Below, piece after piece: positions 8,821 through 17,183 of a DNA stretch of 64,000 nucleotides (the first letter of the stretch is position 1; each line of letters starts with the position of its first letter). A program made the position numbers and the translations under genes. The stretch is from Methanoregula sp. PtaU1.Bin051. GTDB lineage: Archaea > Halobacteriota > Methanomicrobia > Methanomicrobiales > Methanospirillaceae. Where the stretch lies: the NCBI GenBank assembly GCA_002067895.1, contig MVRE01000004.1, positions 55,351-119,350 on the forward strand. The letters are read 5' to 3'. The notes beneath the pieces are model-generated. The model did not search any database and was not told where the DNA came from. It saw only the letters and a program-made list of their open reading frames with translations.

Positions 8821-9946
8821 ATGCATCAATCCCCTGTATCCCTGCGCAATGACCGGGGCCGTATCATCTCTGGCTGGATTTAACGGGATTGTTGTCGTGA
8901 TCCACGGTTCGAGCGGCTGCTACTATTATCCGGCCACGCTTCTCCATGCGCCGCTTACAGGAACATTCATCCTTGAAGAGGATGTGATCTTCGGTTCTGA
9001 AGAACGCCTAATAGAAGTCGTCGAAGAGATCGCCAGGACCGGGAAGCGGATCGCAGTCGTGACCACCTGCGTACCGGCAATCCTTGGCGAGGATATCCGT
9101 GCAATGCTTGCGGCACACGATGTGATACTTGTCGACAGCCCCGGATTTACCGGTTCTTACGAGAAGGGATACAAAAAAGCTCTCTCAATCCTTGACCCGC
9201 AGGTCAGTCCAGATTCTGCCGGGATTAATATTGATGGCGTCAGCCTCTTCGATCCGTTTTTCCGGGGGAATGTCCAGGAACTCTTCCGCCTCCTTGCCCT
9301 TGCCGGTGTACCGGTTGCAACCGTGCTATGCGCAGACAAATACGAAAAGATACGTAAATGCGCCCCGCTCACAATTACTACGGACAGCGATCTTGCCTCC
9401 GGGACCGGCACGTGTCTGGGCGGGACGCTCGGATTTGATGCGCTCAATGAAACGTTCCGTCGGATCGGAGAGGCTTTCGGTACATCTGATCCCGATCCGG
9501 TATTCGAAGAGATAACGCGGGAGGAAGAGCGTCTGGTTCGTGCATGCGATAAATACCTTCGCAGGTTCGATCCGCCACAGGTTGCGATTTTCTCAAACTT
9601 CTCTTATGCATCATTTGCTGCGGTAACCCTGAAGAAATATCTTGATGCGGAGATTGTCTGCATCGGGAGCCGGACGGAGCCGACAGGCCCCCTGCCCTTT
9701 CCGACCTCCTGGATAACTGATCTTGCGGATGCGCAGGCCCTGATCCGGCGATCTGACCCTGATATTGTGATCGGGTCATCGTTCGAGCGATCGGTAAAAG
9801 GATCGGCAGGTTTTGTCGGCCTGACACCACCTCTCCGGGGCCGGGTTTACATCTCCCCCCGCCCGCTTGCGGGCACCAGCGGTACGCTCCTCTTCGTTGA
9901 AGATGTACTTAATGCATGCATGGACAAGCCACATACTCTCTCCTGA
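8813..9946 (+). CDS. NifK-like component-1 subunit of a nitrogenase-like enzyme
   Basis: The start ATG 8813 overlaps the previous gene by eight bases; the open frame extends upstream to 8615, but homology begins only here. The 377-residue product repeats the component-1 pattern: C11 (YPCAMTGAV), C36 (HGSSGCYYY) and C86 (VTTCVPAILGED). It is thus a paralogue of the previous protein and still has a full cysteine triad. Two distinct component-1 genes next to one NifH-like gene indicate an NifHDK-type three-protein enzyme, unlike the single-subunit CfbD. Confidence 0.85.
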   Translation: MPECINPLYPCAMTGAVSSLAGFNGIVVVIHGSSGCYYYPATLLHAPLTGTFILEEDVIFGSEERLIEVVEEIARTGKRIAVVTTCVPAILGEDIRAMLAAHDVILVDSPGFTGSYEKGYKKALSILDPQVSPDSAGINIDGVSLFDPFFRGNVQELFRLLALAGVPVATVLCADKYEKIRKCAPLTITTDSDLASGTGTCLGGTLGFDALNETFRRIGEAFGTSDPDPVFEEITREEERLVRACDKYLRRFDPPQVAIFSNFSYASFAAVTLKKYLDAEIVCIGSRTEPTGPLPFPTSWITDLADAQALIRRSDPDIVIGSSFERSVKGSAGFVGLTPPLRGRVYISPRPLAGTSGTLLFVEDVLNACMDKPHTLS

Positions 9947-9978
9947 TGGATTACTTTCACCCCGCGCACGACACGCCG

Positions 9979-9987
9979 TTATATAAT
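9979..9987 (+). promoter_or_regulatory. TATA box upstream of the 10028 gene
   Basis: TTATATAAT lies about 45 bases before ATG 10028. The predicted start of transcription would be near 10009, leaving a leader of about 19 bases. This suggests that the downstream gene has its own promoter and is not simply the fourth gene of the nitrogenase-like operon. Confidence 0.45.
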
Positions 9988-10027
9988 CCCGAACGTAACG
10001 CCATACTACAATATAAGCAGGCATTGC

Positions 10028-10441
10028 ATGATGAAAAAATCGGGATACTTCCAGAAGACGGGGTGCATTGCCTTAGATTCCAGGGGGATATCACACGAGG
10101 CAATCGTACTAAATATCGAAGGAGTCAGGTATGCAATCCGCCGGGCAGATCTCACGAGAGCTGTTGCCGGCAGGGTATGTGTCCAGATCGAGGCGCTGGT
10201 GCGGAACTGGCAGTATTACCTTGGACATGTCGCCGGCCTTGCCCAGATCTCTGCATCGGGAAGAGCCCTCAACATCGATATTTTCTCGATCGGGGAGTAT
10301 ACGGTATCGCTCCGTACATTACGGGCAGTACTTTATGGAAAGGAGCGCTTCGCAGTTATCGTTAAGATCCCGGAGCAGAAGGAATACCCCCCCATTCGGA
10401 AAGTCCCGTACGACCAGCAACGGCTCGAGGCAGCAGTTTAA
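10028..10441 (+). CDS. Conserved-looking protein of unknown function
   Basis: A 137-residue soluble protein without signal peptide or membrane segment. I do not recognise the family. The N-terminal half has the look of a small beta-rich domain (GCIALDSRGISHEAIVLNIEGVRYAI), and the middle contains ALVRNWQYYLGHVAGLAQISASGRALNIDIF. It ends with a basic, proline-containing tail. It follows the nitrogenase-like operon by 81 bases with its own TATA-like box; a functional link is possible but not shown. Codon use matches the neighbours. Confidence 0.6.
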   Translation: MMKKSGYFQKTGCIALDSRGISHEAIVLNIEGVRYAIRRADLTRAVAGRVCVQIEALVRNWQYYLGHVAGLAQISASGRALNIDIFSIGEYTVSLRTLRAVLYGKERFAVIVKIPEQKEYPPIRKVPYDQQRLEAAV

Positions 10442-10606
10442 GAACGGTCTCTTTCCGGTCTTTTTCGTCGCTGGTCTGTGCCCCGGTTTCCGGGTTATCG
10501 GTGATATCGTACAACATTAATAGTCGCAGAACTGTACCTGAGAGTATAACTATCTTCTGCGACATCGCAACAGGAGAAACTCACCGGTTGCCCAGGTGCT
10601 GCCTGT

Positions 10607-11509
10607 ATGGATACAACTGATGATTACCGGGACCTTGTCGAACAGCAGCAGGACTGTATTGTCAGGTTCACTCCCGAAGGACGGCTCCTGTATGCGAACC
10701 CGGCGTACTGCGAGCTTGTGGGTAAGAGCCGGGAGGAACTTAAGGGAAGTGTATTCATGCCGGTGACCGAACGGCAGTATGCTGATGTGATTGCGACACA
10801 GATGGTCAAGCTCTTCCGCCGCCCCTTTGCCTGTAATGTCGACCAGTGGATACAGACAAAGAAGGGACTCCGGTGCATCAGCTGGTCCGCCCGCTCGATC
10901 CGTGACGAGAACGGGACAGTCATATCCATCGTTGCGACCGGTCGCGATCTTACCGATCTCAAGAGGCAGGAAAAAGAGATCCGTAAACGCGATCGGGAGC
11001 TGATGCTTGTTGTTGAGAGCGGGAGCCGGATGTACTACTCCCACACACCGGAACACATGCTGGATTACGTGAGCCCTAGGATCCTGAAGCTACTTGGTTG
11101 CAAATTGCGGTCGGGAAAGAAGATGTGGACGGAGTATCTGTCCGATCACCCTGCAAACAAGTCAGGGCTTGAAAGGACTCTTCGGGCTATTGCTTCAGGG
11201 AAGCGTGAACCGCCATACCGCCTCGAGTTTATCAGGGAAGACGGGAGCAGGATCTGGGTCGAAGTGAACGAGATCCCGATCGTAAAGGATGGGAAGACCA
11301 TCGCCATCGTCGGATCGCTTGCTGATGTGACGGAGAAGTTACAAGTCGAGGAAGGCATGGCCGAGGCCGAGATCCTGATCAAAGCATCACGGAGCGGGAA
11401 GAATCAGCGGACAGAGATGAAACAGTCCCCGCTCGGGTACTTCCGGTCGATGTTCGGAAAAGCGAAAGAGAATGCTGAGGAGGACGATTCCGGAGTATCC
11501 GGATCCTGA
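10607..11509 (+). CDS. Double PAS-domain signalling protein without output domain
   Basis: The 300-residue protein has two PAS/PAC modules: about residues 5-122 (DCIVRFTPEGRLLYANPAYCELVGKSREEL, ending in a PAC-type IVATGRDLTDLK) and about 130-255 (ending in VGSLADVTEKL). The C-terminal 50 residues are charged and have no histidine-kinase or GGDEF signature. PAS domains sense redox state, light or small ligands. Lacking a kinase, it may act as a sensor that binds a partner protein or as a signal-transduction remnant. Such stand-alone PAS proteins are common in Methanomicrobiales. Confidence 0.8.
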   Translation: MDTTDDYRDLVEQQQDCIVRFTPEGRLLYANPAYCELVGKSREELKGSVFMPVTERQYADVIATQMVKLFRRPFACNVDQWIQTKKGLRCISWSARSIRDENGTVISIVATGRDLTDLKRQEKEIRKRDRELMLVVESGSRMYYSHTPEHMLDYVSPRILKLLGCKLRSGKKMWTEYLSDHPANKSGLERTLRAIASGKREPPYRLEFIREDGSRIWVEVNEIPIVKDGKTIAIVGSLADVTEKLQVEEGMAEAEILIKASRSGKNQRTEMKQSPLGYFRSMFGKAKENAEEDDSGVSGS

Positions 11510-11706
11510 TAAAACCGAATATGTATGAAGAGAAATATTCATCAGGGGCAAAGAGAGACCCGATTGTCATCATTATAACCATGATCCGCTTGACGTGCCC
11601 GCATGCATGACCATGGGAAATTCATGGGATTGTAACATCCGGGTTCAGGCAGATGTTCTTCCATTTCAATACTTTAATCCCAAATAACCATCGTACCAAC
11701 CCTGTA

Positions 11707-11967
11707 ATGGCAATCCTGAATAAAATCAGAAAATTCTTCTCCGGCTTTTTTACAAGAAAGAAAAAAGCACCTGTCTACGCCAATTGTGCAAAATGCGGGG
11801 AGTGGGTGTATCTCCCGTTCCAGTGCAACTACTGCAACCAGTACTATTGCGGAGCGCACCGGCTTCCTTTCAACCATGACTGTGAACATATCGATGACTG
11901 GAAGAGACGGGGTTCGTCTGGCCCGACAACGGAATATGCGGGTGGTAAAGTAAGGGTAAGGAAATAA
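11707..11967 (+). CDS. AN1-type zinc finger protein
   Basis: The 86-residue protein starts at ATG 11707. A basic N-terminal stretch (residues 1-21) is followed by an AN1-like zinc finger: C-A-K-C, then C-N-Y-C-N-Q-Y-Y-C, then H-R-L-P-F-N-H-D-C. These Cys/His ligands fit two zinc ions. AN1 fingers in eukaryotes link to ubiquitin and stress responses; archaeal versions are of unknown role. The 5' extension of the frame to 11653 is AT-rich and unlikely to be coding. Confidence 0.85.
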   Translation: MAILNKIRKFFSGFFTRKKKAPVYANCAKCGEWVYLPFQCNYCNQYYCGAHRLPFNHDCEHIDDWKRRGSSGPTTEYAGGKVRVRK

Positions 11968-11981
11968 AAAAATTTTTAAGG

Positions 11982-13100
11982 CTAATTTTCGATCGTTAAG
12001 CATTCAGCGATATAACTCCCTGCTTTACTCGTACTCGCAGAGCCGCCCATGTCCTTTGTGACAACGCCGTCTTTAATGCTCTTTTCGATGGCATGCAGAA
12101 CAGCTGTCGCAGCCTCGTGCTCACCGATATGATCGAGAAGGAGGGATCCGGCCCAGATGGTTGCGATCGGGTTTGCGACTCCCATACCCTTGTATTTCGG
12201 CGCCGAGCCGTGGATAGGCTCGAACATCGAGGTTCCTTTCGGATTGATGTTTCCGCCCGGCGCCAGCCCGAGCCCCCCCTGGATCATCGCGCCGAGATCG
12301 GTAATGATGTCGCCGAACATGTTCGGTGTAACCACGACGTCGAACCATTCGGGATTCTTGACAAACCACATTGTGACCGCGTCCACGAAGTTGAACTCTG
12401 TCGCGACATCCGGGTAGTTCTTCGCAGTCTCGGTGAATACTTCACGCCAGAGACCGTAAATGTCGGAGAGCACGTTTGCCTTGTCGACCGAGGTAAGCTT
12501 CTTTCTGCGTCGCATGGCGAGGTCAAAGGCATACGTCTGGACGCGACGGGCCCCTTCACGGGTGATGACTCCGATCTGGTAGGCGATCTCCTCAGCATCG
12601 CTCTCGATATCCAGCCCGAACTTCACATTATAAAGCTCGCGATCGACATCAAGGGTTGTTTTCTGGCGTTTCCTGAACCGGGATCCGATCCCGACATAGA
12701 AGTCCTCGGTGTTCTCCCGGACGACGACGAAATCGATGTCCTTCGGCCCTTTTCCGGCCAGAGGAGTCTCGACGCCCGAGAGAAGCCGGATCGGCCGGAG
12801 GTTGACATAAAGGTCGAAATGGAACCGGAGCGCGAGCAGAATTCCCTTTTCAAGAATACCGGGCCTGACCCTTTCATCACCGATGGCACCGAAATATATC
12901 GCCCGGAACTTGCCTAATTCCGTAAGATCATCTTCGGTGAGCAGCGTCCCATCGGAAATGTACCGGTCAGCCCCGATGTGAAAGTCCGTCCATTCTATAT
13001 CAAAATTGAACTTCTCACTCGCGGCATCCAGTACTTTTTTACCCTCGTTAACGATCTCCGGGCCGATCCCGTCCCCTCCTACTGCCGCGATTTTGTACAT
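11982..13100 (-). CDS. leuB: 3-isopropylmalate dehydrogenase family (LeuB or AksF)
   Basis: The 372-residue protein is an isopropylmalate/isocitrate dehydrogenase-family oxidoreductase. It begins [15 protein letters not shown], has the [13 protein letters not shown] substrate loop, the catalytic lysine in SVDKANVL, and [12 protein letters not shown] with the conserved Asp pair that binds metal. It oxidatively decarboxylates 3-isopropylmalate in leucine synthesis using NAD+. Methanogens have a second copy (AksF) for coenzyme B, and sequence alone does not decide. It overlaps leuD by 22 bases at the end of a leuC-leuD-leuB operon. Confidence 0.85.
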   Translation of the reverse strand: MYKIAAVGGDGIGPEIVNEGKKVLDAASEKFNFDIEWTDFHIGADRYISDGTLLTEDDLTELGKFRAIYFGAIGDERVRPGILEKGILLALRFHFDLYVNLRPIRLLSGVETPLAGKGPKDIDFVVVRENTEDFYVGIGSRFRKRQKTTLDVDRELYNVKFGLDIESDAEEIAYQIGVITREGARRVQTYAFDLAMRRRKKLTSVDKANVLSDIYGLWREVFTETAKNYPDVATEFNFVDAVTMWFVKNPEWFDVVVTPNMFGDIITDLGAMIQGGLGLAPGGNINPKGTSMFEPIHGSAPKYKGMGVANPIATIWAGSLLLDHIGEHEAATAVLHAIEKSIKDGVVTKDMGGSASTSKAGSYIAECLTIEN

Positions 13101-13582
13101 ACCGGTATCTCCTTCAACTGTTTTGCATACCCGACCAGCCCGGCTGCCTCGACGATATTATACATGAAATCGGGGACCGGCTCGATGGCATATTCCTTTC
13201 CTTCGACGATCACTTTACCTTCCCGTTCCTTGACGACGATCGAACTCCCGTCCCTGATCCCGCTGGTATCATCGCAGACAAGGGGAAGAAGCCCGACATT
13301 GATGGCATTCCGGAAGAAGATCCGGGCAAAGGACTGGGCGACAATGAACCGCACTCCTGCGCCCTTGAGCGCGAGCGGGGCATGCTCCCGTGACGAACCG
13401 CACCCGAAGTTCCTGCCGGCAACGATGACGTCCCCGTCTTTCGCCAGCTTGGAGAAGTCATCCCGTGTGCCTTCGAAGGCATGTTTCGCCAGTTCCTTCT
13501 CATCATAGATCGTCAGGAACCGGCCCGGGATGATCGCGTCCGTATCGATGTCGTCCCCGAATTTCCATACTCTCATCATCAC
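13079..13582 (-). CDS. leuD: 3-isopropylmalate dehydratase small subunit (LeuD or HacB)
   Basis: The 167-residue swivelling subunit starts with a typical [18 protein letters not shown] segment and holds the substrate-binding motif [32 protein letters not shown] resembles leucine-type subunits more than the homoaconitase type. The specificity loop reads [10 protein letters not shown], which I cannot assign with certainty. It combines with LeuC to isomerise 2- and 3-isopropylmalate. The start codon overlaps the stop of leuC by four bases. Confidence 0.87.
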   Translation of the reverse strand: MMMRVWKFGDDIDTDAIIPGRFLTIYDEKELAKHAFEGTRDDFSKLAKDGDVIVAGRNFGCGSSREHAPLALKGAGVRFIVAQSFARIFFRNAINVGLLPLVCDDTSGIRDGSSIVVKEREGKVIVEGKEYAIEPVPDFMYNIVEAAGLVGYAKQLKEIPVCTKSRQ

Positions 13583-14829
13583 ACCTCCCTCGGATCAGTG
13601 ATTTCACCGGTAATTGCGCTTGCCGCTGCAGTGGCCGGAGAGCAGAGATAGACGAATGCCTCCGTGCTGCCCTGCCGGCCCTTGAAGTTCCGGTTCGAGG
13701 TTGAGAGCGAGACCTCGCCTGGCGCGAGCAGGCCGAACGCACCGCCCATGCAGGGTCCGCACGATGGTGCTTCGACAAGGGCACCGGCCGTAACGAATTT
13801 TTCGATCAGACCGGCCCGAAGGGTTTTTAAGTATTCGTCCCGGGAGGAGGGGATGATGATGACCCGTACTTTATCCGAGAACTTACGATCGCCAAGGACC
13901 TCTGCAGCCTCGGTAAAGTCTTCGAACCGGCCGTTCGTGCACGAACCGATGAAGATCTGGTCGATGTGCGTTCCTGCGACCTTTCCTACCGGCACCCCCT
14001 GGTCAACGTTATGGGGGGTAGCTACCTGCGGCTCCAGCTTCGTAACGTCATACGAGCGCCGTTCCTCATACTTCGCATCCGGGTCGCTGTTGAGAATAAA
14101 CGGGGTCATCTCCCGGCGGCCTTTCAGGTAGTCCCAGGTTATCGTATCGGGAGCAACGATTCCGGCCTTGGCGCCCATCTCGATAGCCATGTTACAACAG
14201 GTCATCCTGCCGGCCATGTTGAGATTCCTGATGGTATCACCGCAGAATTCAATCGCCTTGTACGTCGCCCCGTCCGCTCCGATATCAGCGGCAATCGAGA
14301 GGATCAGGTCCTTTGCCCCGACCCTCGGCTGGAACGTTCCGTTGACCTCAGCACGGATGCTCTCCGGTACCCTGAAGTAAAGAGCCCCGAACTTGAGGAC
14401 AAATCCCATGTCGGTCGAACCGATGCCGGTTGCAAATGCACCGGTAGCCCCGTACATGCAGGTGTGGGAATCGGCGCCCACAACAATCTCGCCGGGTGCC
14501 GCATGCCCTTTCTCCATCACGACCTGGTGGCATACCCCTTCACAGATATCATAATTGTGGATACCCTGTTCCGCAGCGAACCTGCGCATGTATACATGGT
14601 TCTTTGCGGCCTCGATCGAGTCCGCCGGTATCTGGTGGTCGAAGAGCATGATGATGCGCCGGGGGTTAAAAACGCGTTCGCCTCCCATCTCGTAGAACTT
14701 CTGGATGGCAAGGGGGCCGGTGATATCGTGGATCATCGCCCCGTCCACTGGTGCCATCACTACGTCACCGGCGCGGATCGTACTGCCGCATTTGCCGGAA
14801 AAGATCTTTTCTACGATTGTTGCTCCCAT
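13579..14829 (-). CDS. leuC: 3-isopropylmalate dehydratase large subunit (LeuC or AksD)
   Basis: Aconitase-superfamily large subunit of 416 residues from ATG 14829 (MGATIVEKIFSG); the frame extends to 15003 but that extension is not family-like. It shows VGADSHTCMYGATGAFATGIGSTD, the [4Fe-4S] cysteine in FIGSCTNGRF and the pair in PSCGPCMGG. It contains the catalytic cluster and forms the isomerase with LeuD. First gene of the minus-strand leuC-leuD-leuB operon. A role in coenzyme B synthesis (homoaconitase) cannot be excluded. Confidence 0.9.
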   Translation of the reverse strand: MGATIVEKIFSGKCGSTIRAGDVVMAPVDGAMIHDITGPLAIQKFYEMGGERVFNPRRIIMLFDHQIPADSIEAAKNHVYMRRFAAEQGIHNYDICEGVCHQVVMEKGHAAPGEIVVGADSHTCMYGATGAFATGIGSTDMGFVLKFGALYFRVPESIRAEVNGTFQPRVGAKDLILSIAADIGADGATYKAIEFCGDTIRNLNMAGRMTCCNMAIEMGAKAGIVAPDTITWDYLKGRREMTPFILNSDPDAKYEERRSYDVTKLEPQVATPHNVDQGVPVGKVAGTHIDQIFIGSCTNGRFEDFTEAAEVLGDRKFSDKVRVIIIPSSRDEYLKTLRAGLIEKFVTAGALVEAPSCGPCMGGAFGLLAPGEVSLSTSNRNFKGRQGSTEAFVYLCSPATAAASAITGEITDPREV

Positions 14830-15032
14830 GCTGATCCGGTATACTATGGAAGGGGAGATGTAATCTAATTTTGCTGGAGACAGCGGGACTGCACCAAGGA
14901 AGGAAAGTATCCGATTCCGTGGAAAACCGGAAAGACGATGAATGATGACGGGTTTTGTCGGGTACACTGCGAAAAAATTCGTAGTTAAGGCAATCTTTAA
15001 CAAAAAAGTGCTATAATTATTAACTGATAACC

Positions 15033-15773
15033 ATGAAACAGAGGATGTTTATCCTTTCCGTAGTCCTGCTAATTGCTGTTGCAACCCTGGCCGGCACGGC
15101 ATCGGCAGCCCTTCTTGGCGGAGACGACCGCGAGATCCATGCAACCGGAACCGGTTCTGTTATCGGGACTCCGGACCGGGCGCAGATCTCGCTTGCTATT
15201 GAAACCCAGAATACGGATGTAAAGACAGCGCAACTGGAAAATGCCGCCCGGATGACGCAGGTCATCGATTCGCTCGTTGCTGCCGGTATCCCGAGAGATG
15301 CGCTCAAGACGACCGGGTATACAATCTACCCGGTGTATGACTATCCGGAAATATATACGGATAAATCGGGGTCCGAGCGGAAGATCCAGTCATACCGTGT
15401 GACCAACACGCTGACCGTGACGCTTCATGACGTGAACAGGGTAGGGGATGTTATCGATGTCGGTGTAGCGAGCGGTGTGAACCAGGCAAGTTCAATCCGG
15501 TTCATGCTCTCCGATGAGCAGTCGCAGGCCCTCAGGACCGAGGCGCTGAAAGAGGCTGTCGCACGCGCCGATGCGGATGCGAAGACTGTCGCATCGGCAC
15601 TCCATGTAGCGGTCGGCTCAGTAAAGAATGTCGAGATCGCTCAGGGATTCGCCCCTGTACTGTTCGAGAACTATGCTGGTCTGGACATGAAATCCGCTGC
15701 AGGCACGACACCTATCGAACCTGGTGATGTGACAGTAACGGCAACGGTCACGATTACGTACCTGATACGCTAA
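15033..15773 (+). CDS. SIMPL (DUF541) domain exported protein
   Basis: The 246-residue protein has a clear Sec signal peptide (residues 1-24, ending TLAGTASA) and a SIMPL/DUF541 domain over the rest: IHATGTGSVIGTPDRAQISLAIETQ at the start, then LKTTGYTIYPVYDY, and ending VTVTATVTITYLI. SIMPL proteins form extracellular oligomers in bacteria, with links to oxidative stress and membrane integrity; archaeal function is untested. A TATA-like CTATAATT lies 16-23 bases upstream of ATG, consistent with a very short leader. Confidence 0.85.
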   Translation: MKQRMFILSVVLLIAVATLAGTASAALLGGDDREIHATGTGSVIGTPDRAQISLAIETQNTDVKTAQLENAARMTQVIDSLVAAGIPRDALKTTGYTIYPVYDYPEIYTDKSGSERKIQSYRVTNTLTVTLHDVNRVGDVIDVGVASGVNQASSIRFMLSDEQSQALRTEALKEAVARADADAKTVASALHVAVGSVKNVEIAQGFAPVLFENYAGLDMKSAAGTTPIEPGDVTVTATVTITYLIR

Positions 15774-15935
15774 TCTCCTGATCTTCAATCTCTTTTCACA
15801 ACGTTTTTACGTTATCAGCGTATGATCATTCCATACCCAAAAAAATTTTCAGGCTGCGTGCCTTCAGGCACAACAGCGCCAAAACCTAAGCATCGAATAC
15901 CGGAAAATTGCGGATACGATAGGAATGATCGGACA

Positions 15936-16379
15936 ATGGAGCGTAATATCGGTTTTAAGGAGCGCAGGTATATCGAAGAGTTGCGGATTCTGACCAAGGC
16001 CACTGCGCTCGACTGCGTCATCGATGACCGGTTTGAGCGGGTTATCTATGTCATCCGGCAGGGTGATATGGGACTGGCTATCGGGAAGAAGGGCGAGAAC
16101 ATAAAACGCCTCCAGAACGTGCTCGGCAAGCGCATCGAGATGGTCGAATATGCAGAGACACCGGAAGCCTTTGTCACCAATGTCTTCAAGCCCGCCGAAG
16201 TGGTCGGGATCGATCGGGGGGATGGAAACGGCCCGGTCAATGTGCTCGTGAAGAAGAAGAGCGATCTCGGCATCGCAATCGGCAAGGGCGGCTGTAACAT
16301 CGAGAAAGCCCGTATCCTCTCCAAGAGATTTTACGGGTTTGACGTAGGCGAGGTGCTCCTTACTCCGGAGGCAGCATGA
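15936..16379 (+). CDS. nusA: NusA-like transcription factor with two KH domains
   Basis: The 147-residue protein has the archaeal NusA layout without the S1 domain. Two KH folds carry GxxG-type loops: IGKKGENIKRL near residue 50 and IGKGGCNIEKA near residue 112. The protein binds RNA and probably affects transcription termination or rRNA synthesis. The true start is ATG 15936; upstream frame residues are not family-like. The hisE start overlaps its stop by four bases. In many archaea this gene sits with RNA polymerase genes, so its coupling to hisE is notable. Confidence 0.9.
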   Translation: MERNIGFKERRYIEELRILTKATALDCVIDDRFERVIYVIRQGDMGLAIGKKGENIKRLQNVLGKRIEMVEYAETPEAFVTNVFKPAEVVGIDRGDGNGPVNVLVKKKSDLGIAIGKGGCNIEKARILSKRFYGFDVGEVLLTPEAA

Positions 16380-16678
16380 CGGACCGCATCGATCCCGCCA
16401 TAATCGCAGAGCTGTGGAAGGTCATCTGCGAGCGGGCAGAAACCCCTTCGGAGAATTCCTATACGAGCCGCCTCCTTTCCGATCCCAAGGGAATCGACAA
16501 GGTGCTGGAGAAGATCGGAGAGGAGACAACGGAGTTCATCATCGCAGCTAAGAACGGAGGTCGTCAGAGAACAACCGAGGAGGCAGCTGACGTGCTCTAT
16601 CATTTACTTGTCGCACTCCGGGCAGCCGGAGTCGATCTGGCGGACGTACTGGCCGAGCTTGAACAGCGCCGGAAGTAG
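16376..16678 (+). CDS. hisE: Phosphoribosyl-ATP pyrophosphatase
   Basis: A 100-residue HisE-type MazG-fold protein. The signature SYTSRLLSDPKGIDKVLEKIGEE and the acidic EEAADVLYHLLVAL pattern of the all-alpha NTP pyrophosphatases are clear; the acidic residues bind Mg2+. It hydrolyses phosphoribosyl-ATP to phosphoribosyl-AMP, step two of histidine synthesis. HisI is not fused. The ATGA overlap with nusA suggests translational coupling. Confidence 0.93.
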   Translation: MTDRIDPAIIAELWKVICERAETPSENSYTSRLLSDPKGIDKVLEKIGEETTEFIIAAKNGGRQRTTEEAADVLYHLLVALRAAGVDLADVLAELEQRRK

Positions 16679-16684
16679 GCACTC

Positions 16685-17137
16685 CTATTGTTTGATAAAC
16701 GTCTCAAGATCGACGAGCGGCGGCAGGGTGTCTCCATTCTGCCCGGCATTGTCGAGAACCTCCTGTTCAACGTAGACCGGTGCATCTGCCCGCAGTGCGA
16801 GAGCAATACCGTCGCTGGGGCGGCAGTCGATGCGGGCTTCATGGTGGTCGTGGGAGAGGACAAGCTGGGCGTAGTAAACCCCGTCACTGACGGTATCGAT
16901 CTGGAGGGACGTGATCCGGATACCGAATTTCTGGAATGTATCGATGAAGAGGTCATGGGTGAAGGGCCGGGGCAGCACCTCCCTCTTCAGGGCACTTTTT
17001 ATAGAAACCGCCTCGGAGAACCCGATGAATATAGGAAGCAGCCGTAAAGATCCGTCCGTAAGAAGGACAACCGGTACCGTCCCTGCAGGACTGAGGACGA
17101 CAAAGACGCCTTTTACCGAACAGACTACAGCAGTCAT
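16685..17137 (-). CDS. Bifunctional-nuclease (BFN, DUF151) domain protein
   Basis: The 150-residue product starts at ATG 17137 (MTAVVCSVKGVF); an upstream in-frame ATG overlaps the preceding gene and is less likely. The DUF151 fold is recognised by the N-terminal VVLLTDGSLRLLPIFIGFSEA and by ARIDCRPSDGIALALRADAPVYV near the C-terminus. The domain was named from plant proteins with reported RNase and DNase activity; archaeal members are uncharacterised. It lies 46 bases downstream of the flippase-like gene, probably in the same transcript. Confidence 0.82.
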   Translation of the reverse strand: MTAVVCSVKGVFVVLSPAGTVPVVLLTDGSLRLLPIFIGFSEAVSIKSALKREVLPRPFTHDLFIDTFQKFGIRITSLQIDTVSDGVYYAQLVLSHDHHEARIDCRPSDGIALALRADAPVYVEQEVLDNAGQNGDTLPPLVDLETFIKQ

Positions 17138-17183
17138 CTGTTGAGTGACATCTCTCTCAACCAAGATAAGGGTTGAGGTGTGA

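Noticed and set aside
7000..9946. True nitrogen fixation (nif) locus
   Set aside because: Component-1 proteins are too short, and no nifB, nifE, nifN or nifI genes are present. The cysteine pattern fits nitrogenase-like reductases generally.
12093..12917. Long open frame on the plus strand opposite leuB (274 residues)
   Set aside because: It is the antisense shadow of a clear isopropylmalate dehydrogenase. High GC codon bias opens the opposite strand; no family signature is seen.
13966..14868. 300-residue open frame on the plus strand opposite leuC
   Set aside because: Antisense shadow of the aconitase-family subunit, with no recognisable protein.
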